From Pseudomonadota bacterium (GTDB taxonomy: Bacteria > Pseudomonadota > Gammaproteobacteria > Xanthomonadales > Xanthomonadaceae): a DNA stretch of 7,023 nucleotides. Location of the stretch: contig JAEWNA010000123.1 of NCBI GenBank assembly GCA_023392975.1, positions 1 to 7,023 on the forward strand. Direction: 5' to 3'. The notes beneath the pieces were generated by a model. That model saw nothing but the letters and a program-made list of their open reading frames with translations, was not told the origin of the DNA and ran no database searches. The number at the start of each line of letters is the position of its first letter. Within the stretch, counting starts at the first letter, position 1. This document shows positions 1 through 5,091 of this stretch, piece by piece. Made by a program: the position numbers and the translations under genes.

Positions 1-248
1 GCGGCGTCCAGGGCCCGCGCCGCGGCCAGCGTGACCGCGCCGGTGCCGCAGCCCACGTCGAGGACGCGCCCGCCGCCGGCCGCGAGGCAGGCCTCGACCA
101 GCATCGGCTCGAACGGCGCGAACATCCGGTCGAGGATCGCCTGGGCGTCGACCCAGGCATGCCCGGCAGGGCCATTCCAGAGGGCAGCCTGGTCTTCGGG
201 ACCCGGATCGATGCCGGGGGCGGGGGAGTCGTGCGTGGGGGCGTGCAT
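1..248 (-). CDS. Class I SAM-dependent methyltransferase, N-terminal part (gene runs off left edge)
   Basis: Minus-strand reading from the ATG at 248-246 stays open to the window edge and gives 82 residues beginning MHAPTHDSPAPG. Residues 61-70 or so read RVLDVGCGTG, the glycine-rich SAM-binding motif I of class I (Rossmann-fold) methyltransferases. Before it lies DQAALWNGPAGHAWVDAQ, an N-terminal segment I recall from single-domain methyltransferases of unassigned substrate. A Shine-Dalgarno-like AAGGGA (plus-strand 256-261 reversed) sits 7 bases before the ATG, which decides the start. The gene diverges from the MerR-family regulator at 319, and the promoter between them has MerR-type architecture aimed at this gene, so it is probably the regulator's target. 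Substrate and C-terminal part cannot be seen. The methyltransferase class is secure; the role is not. Confidence 0.85.
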   Translation of the reverse strand, partial: MHAPTHDSPAPGIDPGPEDQAALWNGPAGHAWVDAQAILDRMFAPFEPMLVEACLAAGGGRVLDVGCGTGAVTLAAARALDA

Positions 249-283
249 GGCGATGTCCCTTGTCGGACGCTGGCGGAAACCGC

Positions 284-314
284 ACTCTGCCAATTCAAGT
301 CGACTTGAGGTCAA
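284..314 (-). promoter_or_regulatory. MerR-type promoter with 19-base spacer, driving the methyltransferase gene
   Basis: On the minus strand TTGACC (plus 309-314) is a good -35 element and CAGAGT (plus 284-289) a moderate -10 (3 of 6 consensus positions). They are 19 bases apart. Long 19-20 base spacers with a dyad inside are the hallmark of promoters activated by MerR-family proteins, which untwist the DNA to realign the two elements. Transcription would start near 276, about 28 bases before the methyltransferase ATG at 248. The regulator encoded next door at 319 is the obvious candidate to act here. Inferred from sequence only. Confidence 0.6.
295..308. promoter_or_regulatory. Perfect 14-base operator dyad resembling the SoxR box
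   Basis: TCAAGTCGACTTGA is identical to its reverse complement. On the minus strand it is preceded by CC, giving CCTCAAGTCGACTTGA, which differs from the E. coli soxS SoxR box (CCTCAAGTTAACTTGAGG) only in the central two bases and the last outer pair. It lies inside the 19-base promoter spacer. Its right arm also supplies the GAGG (307-310) that is the likely Shine-Dalgarno of the MerR gene, 8 bases before the ATG at 319, so bound regulator would cover its own translation-start region. Confidence 0.65.
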
Positions 315-318
315 GCCC

Positions 319-867
319 ATGCCGGACCTGGATATCGCGGAAGTCGCGCGGCGCTCCGGCCTGCCCGCCTCCACCCTGCGTTACTACGAGGACAAGGGCC
401 TGATCGCCTCCGTCGGGCGGCGTGGCCTGCGCCGCCTGTTCGACCCGGACGTGCTCGATCGCCTGGCGCTGATCGCGCTCGGCCGCGTGGCCGGCTTCCC
501 GCTGGACGAGATCGCGGCCATGTTCGGCGAGGACGGTGCGCCCCGGATCGATCGCGCCGCGCTGGCGACGCGCGCGGCGTCGCTGGACCACACCATCCGC
601 CGGCTCGGCGCGCTGCGCGACGGGCTGCGGCATGCGGCCGTTTGTCCGGCACCGAGCCATCTGGAATGCCCGACGTTCCGCCGCCTGCTGCACGCCGCGG
701 CCGAAGGGCGACAGGAAACCGTGGCACCGCCGGTGTCGCCCGCACGGACGCGCAGAGCGCGAACGCCGGCTACAGCCGCGCCTTCACCAGATCCAGCAGT
801 GCATCCGCCAGCACCGTCTTCGGACCGGGGCCGAGCGCGTGGGCGGTCTCGGCGTCGATCACGGTGA
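319..867 (+). CDS. MerR-family transcriptional regulator with antisense-overlapping tail
   Basis: The product is 182 residues. Residues 5-29 (DIAEVARRSGLPASTLRYYE and following) form the MerR winged-helix DNA-binding domain; a second recognition region follows to about residue 70 (FPLDEIAAMFG). Residues 77-107 look like the dimerisation helix. Cys109 and Cys117 lie in VCPAPSHLECPTF and could be an effector or redox site, but the four-cysteine iron-sulfur motif of SoxR is absent. The ATG at 319 is chosen because GAGG lies 8 bases upstream and the MerR domain starts at once; longer in-frame starts would run into the divergent gene. From about residue 131 the protein is rich in Arg, Pro and Ala, and residues past 150 are read antisense to the end of coaBC. 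That tail may be non-functional. Likely regulates the divergent methyltransferase gene and perhaps itself. Effector unknown. Confidence 0.85.
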   Translation: MPDLDIAEVARRSGLPASTLRYYEDKGLIASVGRRGLRRLFDPDVLDRLALIALGRVAGFPLDEIAAMFGEDGAPRIDRAALATRAASLDHTIRRLGALRDGLRHAAVCPAPSHLECPTFRRLLHAAAEGRQETVAPPVSPARTRRARTPATAAPSPDPAVHPPAPSSDRGRARGRSRRRSR

Positions 868-1969
868 GCGCATTGTCGTCGCTCTCGAAGCCGCAGCCTT
901 CGCGGCCGACCTGGTTCGCGGCGATCATGTCGAGTCGCTTGCGCACCAGCTTGTCGCGGGCGTAGTGCTCGAGGTCGTGGGTCTCGGCGGCGAAGCCGAC
1001 CACGACCCGCGGCCGCTGCGCGTGGGCCGCGACCTCGGCCAGCACGTCCGGCGTGCGCACCAGCTCGACGGTCAGGCCGTCGCCCGACTGCACGGTCTTC
1101 TTGATCTTCTGCGGCGAGACCACGCGCGGCGTATAGTCTGCGATCGCGGCCGCACCGATGTAGACGTCGACCGGCAGCGCGCCGAGCACCGCGTCGCGCA
1201 TCTGCGCGGCCGAACGCACGTCCACGCGACGCACGCCCGCGGGGGCGCACAGCGACACCGGCCCGGCGACCAGGGTCACGTCGGCCCCGCGACGCGCGGC
1301 GGCGGCCGCGATCGCGAAGCCCATCTTGCCGCTGCTGCGGTTGCCGATGAAGCGCACCGGGTCGAGATCCTCGAACGTCGGCCCGGCGCTGATCAGCACG
1401 CGCACGCCGGCGAGGTCCTGCGCCGCGGCGTCGGTCTCGGCGAGCGCCGTCACGATGTCCGTCGGCTCGCGCAGGCGGCCCGGCCCGAACTCACCGCAGG
1501 CCTGTGCGCCGTCGTCGGGCCCGATCACCAATACGCCGCGGCTGCGCAGCGTCGCCACGTTGGCCTGGGTGGCCGGGTGCAGCCACATGCGGTTGTTCAT
1601 CGCCGGCGCCACCGCGATCGGTGCGGTCGTCGCCAGGCACAGCGTGCTGACGAGATCATCAGCCAGACCATGCGCGAGCTTGGCGAGGATGTCGGCGGTG
1701 GCCGGCGCGACGACGACACGATCGGCCCAGCGCGCCAGTTCGATGTGGCCCATCGCGGCCTCGGCGGCCTCGTCCCAGAGCGTGCCGCGCACCGGCACCC
1801 CGGACACCGCCTGCAGACTGGCGGCACCGACGAAGCGCTGGGCGTTTTCGGTCATCGCGACCTGCACTTCGGCCCCGACCTCGCGCAGGCGGCGCACCAG
1901 CTCCACCGCCTTGTACGCGGCGATGCCACCGCACACGCAGAGCAGGATGCGTCGACCGGTCAGCGCCAT
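770..1969 (-). CDS. coaBC: Bifunctional phosphopantothenoylcysteine decarboxylase / phosphopantothenate-cysteine ligase
   Basis: The product, 399 residues, catalyses two successive cytoplasmic steps of coenzyme A synthesis: ligation of cysteine to 4'-phosphopantothenate (CoaB) and FMN-dependent decarboxylation to 4'-phosphopantetheine (CoaC). The CoaC half (about 1-185) has GGIAAYK at 14-20, the catalytic His75 in GHIELARWAD, Asn125 in PAMNNRMW and Cys158 in ACGEFGPGRL, at the same numbers as the E. coli enzyme. The CoaB half (about 188-399) has SAGPTFEDLDPVRFIGNRSS with Asn210, AAAIADY at 273-279, and the lysine cluster KIKK at 288-291. All key residues are intact and the length is typical. 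The start at 1969 has AGGA 10 bases upstream. It diverges from radC, as in many gammaproteobacteria, but the dut gene often found downstream is missing; the MerR gene converges there instead and overlaps by 98 bases. Confidence 0.97.
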   Translation of the reverse strand: MALTGRRILLCVCGGIAAYKAVELVRRLREVGAEVQVAMTENAQRFVGAASLQAVSGVPVRGTLWDEAAEAAMGHIELARWADRVVVAPATADILAKLAHGLADDLVSTLCLATTAPIAVAPAMNNRMWLHPATQANVATLRSRGVLVIGPDDGAQACGEFGPGRLREPTDIVTALAETDAAAQDLAGVRVLISAGPTFEDLDPVRFIGNRSSGKMGFAIAAAAARRGADVTLVAGPVSLCAPAGVRRVDVRSAAQMRDAVLGALPVDVYIGAAAIADYTPRVVSPQKIKKTVQSGDGLTVELVRTPDVLAEVAAHAQRPRVVVGFAAETHDLEHYARDKLVRKRLDMIAANQVGREGCGFESDDNALTVIDAETAHALGPGPKTVLADALLDLVKARL

Positions 1970-2085
1970 CGCGGGGTTTTCCTACGTCGGAACAGGCCGA
2001 CAGCTTACCCGATGCCGCGCCGGCGCCCGACGGTGCGGCGCGGTCCGGCGCGCGAGGCTGGTCGCCCGTTCACCGGAACCGCCCC
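1970..2085. promoter_or_regulatory. Divergent coaBC/radC promoter region
   Basis: These 116 bases separate the coaBC and radC starts and must hold both promoters unless either gene is transcribed from elsewhere. I see no convincing -35/-10 pair. TAAGCT on the minus strand (plus 2002-2007) is a weak -10 candidate for coaBC. A short dyad, GTCGG at 1986-1990 and CCGAC at 1997-2001 around six bases, could be a hairpin or protein site. No LexA-like palindrome was seen. Confidence 0.3.
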
Positions 2086-2760
2086 ATGCACATCCGCGAT
2101 TGGCCCGAAACCGAGCGTCCCCGCGAAAAACTCCTGCACCGCGGCGCCGCGGTGCTATCCGACGCCGAACTGCTGGCGCTGTTCCTGGGCTCGGGCCGGC
2201 GCGGCAGCGACGCCATCGCCGACGCCCGCGCGCTGCTCAACGACCACGGCCCGCTGCGCCAGTTGCTGGAACGCTCGCCGCAGGAGCTGATGAAGCTGCG
2301 CTGCCTCGGCCCCGCCCGGGTCTGCGCCCTGGTCGCGGCGCTCGAACTGGGCCACCGGCACCTCGCCGCCGGGCTGGAACGCGGCGACGCCCTCAACGAC
2401 CCGCAGGCCGCCGGCCGCTACTTCGCCCAGCGGCTCCGCGGGCTGCCGCACGAGGTGTTCGCGGCACTGTATCTCGACACCCGCCACCGCGCCCTCGGCT
2501 TCGAGGAGCTGTTCCGCGGCACCGTCGACGGCGCCGAGGTCCACCCGCGCGAAGTCGTCCGTCGGGCACTGGCCCGCAACGCCGCGGCGGTGATCGTCGG
2601 CCACAACCACCCCAGCGGTAACGGCGAGCCCAGCGCCGCCGACCGCGCCATCACCCTGCGCCTGAAACAGGCGCTGGCGCTGGTCGAGATCCGCCTGCTC
2701 GACCACTTCGTCATCGGCGACGGCGCCCCGGTGTCGCTGGCGGCGCGGGGGTGGGTGTGA
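2086..2760 (+). CDS. radC: RadC family protein (JAB/MPN-type metalloprotease fold)
   Basis: The product is 224 residues, the usual length. Residues 1-95 form the helix-hairpin-helix-like N-terminal region, starting MHIRDWPETERPREKLLHRG with LSDAELLALFLGSG at 24-37 and the hairpin LRCLGPARVCAL at 71-82. The C-terminal domain (about 102-224) carries the complete JAMM zinc signature: Glu123 in PHEVF, His173 and His175 in GHNHPSGNGEPSAAD, Ser177 and Asp186. The family was named for a supposed DNA repair role that was later traced to a different gene in E. coli; its biochemical job remains uncertain, and relatives often sit on mobile elements. Here it is in its usual chromosomal place, divergent from coaBC. 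The start is the first ATG of the conserved N-terminus; GGA about ten bases upstream is only a weak ribosome site. Confidence 0.95.
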   Translation: MHIRDWPETERPREKLLHRGAAVLSDAELLALFLGSGRRGSDAIADARALLNDHGPLRQLLERSPQELMKLRCLGPARVCALVAALELGHRHLAAGLERGDALNDPQAAGRYFAQRLRGLPHEVFAALYLDTRHRALGFEELFRGTVDGAEVHPREVVRRALARNAAAVIVGHNHPSGNGEPSAADRAITLRLKQALALVEIRLLDHFVIGDGAPVSLAARGWV

Positions 2761-2770
2761 GGGCGACTCA

Positions 2771-2789
2771 GGGACGGACGGCCGTTCCC
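2771..2789 (+). terminator. Possible weak hairpin after radC
   Basis: GGGACGGACGGCCGTTCCC can fold with GGGA pairing TCCC outside and ACGG pairing CCGT inside, leaving a three-base bulge and almost no loop. It sits 10 bases after the radC stop, but no T-run follows. It is at best a poor intrinsic terminator; chance is a fair alternative in such GC-rich DNA. Confidence 0.2.
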
Positions 2790-2836
2790 GTGCTGCCGCC
2801 CATCGCGTTCGGCCCGATCGCGCGACCTCCATGGAT

Positions 2837-2865
2837 GTCATCCCGAGCGCAGCGAGGGACCTGCT
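2837..2865 (+). repeat. Interspersed 29-base repeat, copy A
   Basis: The copy starts GTCATCCCGAGCGCAGC and ends GAGGGACCTGCT. It is a perfect inverted match to copy B and differs from copy C at one base. TCCC and GGGA at its ends can pair, with an inner GC/GC pair around a GA/GA mismatch, so each copy can form a small imperfect hairpin, as in REP-like elements. Near-identical intergenic repeats are common in many bacterial genomes. GAGGGA at 2854-2859 lies 10 bases before the GIY-YIG start codon and is that gene's best ribosome binding site. Confidence 0.85.
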
Positions 2866-2869
2866 GTTC

Positions 2870-3166
2870 ATGAAATCGAGCCAGGAATTCGAACGCTATT
2901 CCGTCTACATCCTCGCCAGCCGTTCTGGCGCGCTCTACATCGGCATCACCGGCGATCTAATGCGCCGGATCGCCGAGCACCGAGCGGGAACGGCATCCAC
3001 GCACACTCGGCGATACAGGATTTTCCGCCTTGTCCATGTCGAGACGACCAGCGATGTGCATGCTGCGATCGCCCGCGAGAAGCAACTCAAGGGATGGGGG
3101 CGCGAGAAGAAACTGGCATTGATCCGGCAGCACAACCCGGTTTGGGATGACCTCGCGGAAGCTTGA
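2870..3166 (+). CDS. Small GIY-YIG family nuclease-like protein
   Basis: The product is 98 residues, a stand-alone GIY-YIG domain of the short bacterial type (COG2827/UPF0213-like). VYI at 12-14 replaces GIY and YIG follows at 23-25 in ALYIGITGDL. Arg33 in MRRIAEHR, Tyr23 and Glu70 in REKQLKGW fit the catalytic tyrosine, arginine and metal-binding glutamate, and Asn89-Pro90 in HNPVWDDL is the typical C-terminal motif. It should therefore be a competent metal-dependent DNA nuclease, but the biological target of this short type is not established. The ATG at 2870 is chosen because homologous sequence begins there; the in-frame ATG at 2831 would add 13 residues translated from the repeat. GC is lower than in neighbouring genes, suggesting a separate origin. 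It lies between inverted repeats, 109 bases after radC. Confidence 0.9.
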   Translation: MKSSQEFERYSVYILASRSGALYIGITGDLMRRIAEHRAGTASTHTRRYRIFRLVHVETTSDVHAAIAREKQLKGWGREKKLALIRQHNPVWDDLAEA

Positions 3167-3189
3167 CTGGGGCTGCATGGCGTTCCGAA

Positions 3190-3218
3190 AGCAGGTCCCT
3201 CGCTGCGCTCGGGATGAC
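3190..3218 (-). repeat. Interspersed 29-base repeat, copy B (inverted)
   Basis: This is the exact reverse complement of copy A, beginning AGCAGGTCCCTCGC on the plus strand and ending GGGATGAC. It starts 23 bases after the GIY-YIG stop codon. It can pair with copy A upstream (29 base pairs around the gene) or with copy C downstream (29 pairs, one of them G-U in RNA). Confidence 0.85.
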
Positions 3219-3223
3219 AAGGG

Positions 3224-3237
3224 GAGTGCCGGCACTC
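3224..3237. repeat. Perfect 14-base palindrome in the loop between repeats B and C
   Basis: GAGTGCCGGCACTC equals its own reverse complement and sits 5 bases after copy B. It could be a binding site or a secondary hairpin nested in the larger repeat stem. No known regulator is recognised. Confidence 0.5.
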
Positions 3238-3268
3238 GGCCGGCTTTCTCCAATGAGGGTGTCTTGCC

Positions 3269-3297
3269 GTCATCCCGGGCGCAGCGAGGGACCTGCT
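3269..3297 (+). repeat. Interspersed 29-base repeat, copy C
   Basis: Same orientation as copy A, one base different (CCCGGGCGC instead of CCCGAGCGC). A and C start 432 bases apart as direct repeats, so recombination between them would delete the GIY-YIG gene. With copy B it forms a long inverted pair. No open frame follows its GAGGGA; the argS promoter begins about 35 bases later. Confidence 0.85.
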
Positions 3298-3331
3298 TTT
3301 TGCCGGGCCGGACGCGGCTCCTGCCCGCAGC

Positions 3332-3361
3332 CCGACGGTCGCCCGCCCCCTCGGCTACAAT
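3332..3361 (+). promoter_or_regulatory. Likely argS promoter
   Basis: TACAAT at 3356-3361 matches the -10 consensus at five of six positions and stands out in very GC-rich DNA. CCGACG at 3332-3337, 18 bases upstream, shares only GAC with the -35 consensus. Transcription would start near 3368, giving a leader of about 35 bases before the GTG at 3403. GCCG-TTTT-CGGC at 3381-3392 in that leader could form a tiny hairpin. No clear Shine-Dalgarno is seen. Confidence 0.55.
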
Positions 3362-3402
3362 GCCCGACCATCGAAACATCGCCGTTTTCGGCCGAATCCC
3401 CA

Positions 3403-5091
3403 GTGAAATCCCAGCTTCGCGCCCTGATCGAACAGGGCATCGCCAATCTCCGCGCGCAGGGCACGCTGCCCGCCGATCTCGCCGCCCCGGACTTCGTGGT
3501 CGAACGCCCGAAGGACCGCAGCCACGGCGACTTCGCCAGCAACGTCGCGATGACCCTCGCCAAGGCCGCGCGCAGCAACCCGCGCGCGGTGGCGCAGGCG
3601 CTGATCGACGCCCTGCCCGCCAACGACGACATCGCGGCGGTGGAGATCGCCGGGCCGGGCTTCCTGAACTTCCGGCTGTCGCCGGCCGCCTGGCAGCGCC
3701 ATCTGCGCGCCGTGCACGCGCAGGGCGAAGCCTACGGCCGGAATGCCGCCGGCGCCGGGCGCATGGCCGGCGTGGAATACGTCTCCGCCAACCCGACCGG
3801 CCCGCTGCACGTCGGCCATGGCCGCGCGGCGGCGATCGGCGACTGCATCGCGCGCGTGCTCGACGCCAACGGCTGGGACGTGCGCCGCGAGTTCTACTAC
3901 AACGATGCCGGCGTGCAGATCGAGAACCTCGCGCGTTCGACGCAGGCCCGCGCGAAGGGCCTGACGCCCGCCGACGCCGGCTGGCCGGAGGACGGCTACC
4001 GCGGCGACTACATCGCCGACGTCGCCAAGGCCTATCTCGACGGTGCCTCGGTCGAGGTCGACGGCCAGAGCATCGTCGGTGCCGGCGATGCGGACGACTT
4101 CGACGCCATCCGCCGCTTCGCCGTGGCTTACCTGCGCCGCGAGCAGAACCTCGACCTCGCCGCGTTCGGCGTGTCGTTCGACGTGTACTACCTCGAGTCT
4201 TCGCTGTACGCCGACGGCAAGGTCGAGGAGACCGTGCGCGAGCTGATCGCCCACGGCCACACCTACGAGGACGGCGGCGCGCTGTGGCTGCGCACCACCG
4301 CCTTCGGCGACGACAAGGACCGCGTGATGCGCAAGTCCGACGGCACGTACACCTACTTCGTGCCGGACGTCGCGTACCACATGACCAAGTGGCAGCGCGG
4401 CTACGAGCGCGCGATCACCGAACTCGGCGCCGACCACCACGGCTCGCTGATGCGGGTGAAGGCCGGCCTGCAGGCGCTCGACTGCGGCATTCCGCAGGGC
4501 TATCCCGAATACGTGCTGCACCAGATGGTCACGGTGATGCGCGGCGGCGAGGAGGTGAAGATCTCCAAGCGCGCCGGCAGCTACGTGACCCTGCGCGACC
4601 TGATCGACGAGACCGGCGCCGACGCCGTACGCTGGTTCCTGATCGCGCGCAAGCCCGATTCGCAGCTCGTCTTCGACATCGACCTCGCGCGTTCGCAGAC
4701 GCTCGACAACCCGGTGTACTACGTGCAGCTCTCGCACGCCCGCATCTGCGGCCTGCTGCGGCAGCTGGAAGAGCGCGGCCTGCCGTTCGACCGCGACGCC
4801 GGCCTCGCCCAGCCGATCGACCCGGCCGACGCGCCGCTGCGCGACCTGCTGATCGATCTCGCCCGCTTCCCCGAGATCGTCGAAGTCGCCGGCCGCGACC
4901 TCGAGCCACACCTGATCGCCGGCTACCTGGTCGAACTGGCGCAGGCGTTCCAGTCGTACTACAACGACCACCAGTTCCTGGTCGACGACGCCGACGTGCG
5001 CAACGCCCGCCTGGCGCTGGCGCTGGCGGTGCGGCAGGTGCTCGCGAACGGCCTCGGCCTGCTGGGCGTGCGCGCCCCGGAGAAGATGTGA
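3403..5091 (+). CDS. argS: Arginyl-tRNA synthetase
   Basis: The cytoplasmic class I synthetase that charges tRNA-Arg with arginine using ATP. The protein has 562 residues from a GTG start, a usual length for the family. Residues 1-90 are the N-terminal tRNA-binding domain (FVVERPKDRSHGDFASNVAM at 31-50). The catalytic domain carries the HIGH motif as HVGHG at 136-140 in SANPTGPLHVGHG, and a KMSKS equivalent as KISKRAG at 386-392. YNDAGVQI at 166-173 and GADHHGS at 342-348 are further family landmarks. The DALR anticodon-binding domain begins about 438 (VYYVQLSHARICGLLRQL) and ends LGVRAPEKM. The frame is open further upstream to 3163, but those residues are translated from the repeats and promoter, so the GTG at 3403 is preferred. 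It heads a probable operon with the SPOR gene, overlapping by one base. Confidence 0.97.
   Translation: MKSQLRALIEQGIANLRAQGTLPADLAAPDFVVERPKDRSHGDFASNVAMTLAKAARSNPRAVAQALIDALPANDDIAAVEIAGPGFLNFRLSPAAWQRHLRAVHAQGEAYGRNAAGAGRMAGVEYVSANPTGPLHVGHGRAAAIGDCIARVLDANGWDVRREFYYNDAGVQIENLARSTQARAKGLTPADAGWPEDGYRGDYIADVAKAYLDGASVEVDGQSIVGAGDADDFDAIRRFAVAYLRREQNLDLAAFGVSFDVYYLESSLYADGKVEETVRELIAHGHTYEDGGALWLRTTAFGDDKDRVMRKSDGTYTYFVPDVAYHMTKWQRGYERAITELGADHHGSLMRVKAGLQALDCGIPQGYPEYVLHQMVTVMRGGEEVKISKRAGSYVTLRDLIDETGADAVRWFLIARKPDSQLVFDIDLARSQTLDNPVYYVQLSHARICGLLRQLEERGLPFDRDAGLAQPIDPADAPLRDLLIDLARFPEIVEVAGRDLEPHLIAGYLVELAQAFQSYYNDHQFLVDDADVRNARLALALAVRQVLANGLGLLGVRAPEKM

Larger units (their letters stand above)
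2836..3219. other. Candidate composite unit: GIY-YIG gene between perfect inverted repeats
   Basis: Repeat copies A and B are exact reverse complements over 30 bases if the outer T at 2836 and A at 3219 are counted. They enclose the small nuclease gene and little else (384 bases in all), like terminal inverted repeats around a cargo or mobility gene. No target-site duplication is seen in the immediate flanks. I counted 145 G/C of 240 bases (60%) in 2881-3120 against 87 of 120 (about 73%) in two stretches of argS, so the interior differs in composition. Whether the unit moves is inference. Confidence 0.4.
3188..3301 (+). terminator. Long hairpin from repeats B and C followed by T-run
   Basis: Bases 3188-3218 pair with 3269-3299 in a 31-base-pair stem around a 50-base loop; the single difference between the copies becomes a G-U pair in plus-strand RNA. 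The stem ends in five T (3297-3301). This resembles an intrinsic terminator for transcription coming from radC or the GIY-YIG gene, and would shield the argS promoter just downstream. The loop is longer than in usual terminators, so it may be only a consequence of the repeat pair. Inference from sequence. Confidence 0.4.

Noticed and set aside
319..867. Calling the MerR protein SoxR
   Set aside because: The operator is SoxR-like, but the C-terminal four-cysteine iron-sulfur motif is absent.
536..2290. 584-residue plus-strand open frame opposite coaBC
   Set aside because: Antisense to coaBC, with His/Arg/Ala-rich composition and no domain; it then runs out of frame into radC.
2831..2869. Earlier ATG for the GIY-YIG gene
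   Set aside because: The added residues (DVIPSAARDLL) are a translation of the repeat, a common spurious extension; the start at 2870 fits the family.
2825..3230. Target-site duplication flanking the repeat-enclosed unit
   Set aside because: The bases outside copies A and B share only one complementary position and no direct duplication.
2837..3297. CRISPR array
   Set aside because: Only three copies in mixed orientation with spacings of 324 and 50 bases, and a gene between two of them.
3163..3402. Upstream extension of argS
   Set aside because: It would be translated from repeats B and C and across the -10 element; the GTG at 3403 gives the usual 562-residue enzyme.
3355..4971. 538-residue minus-strand open frame opposite argS
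   Set aside because: High GC leaves antisense frames open; it is fully antisense to a certain argS and has no recognisable motif.
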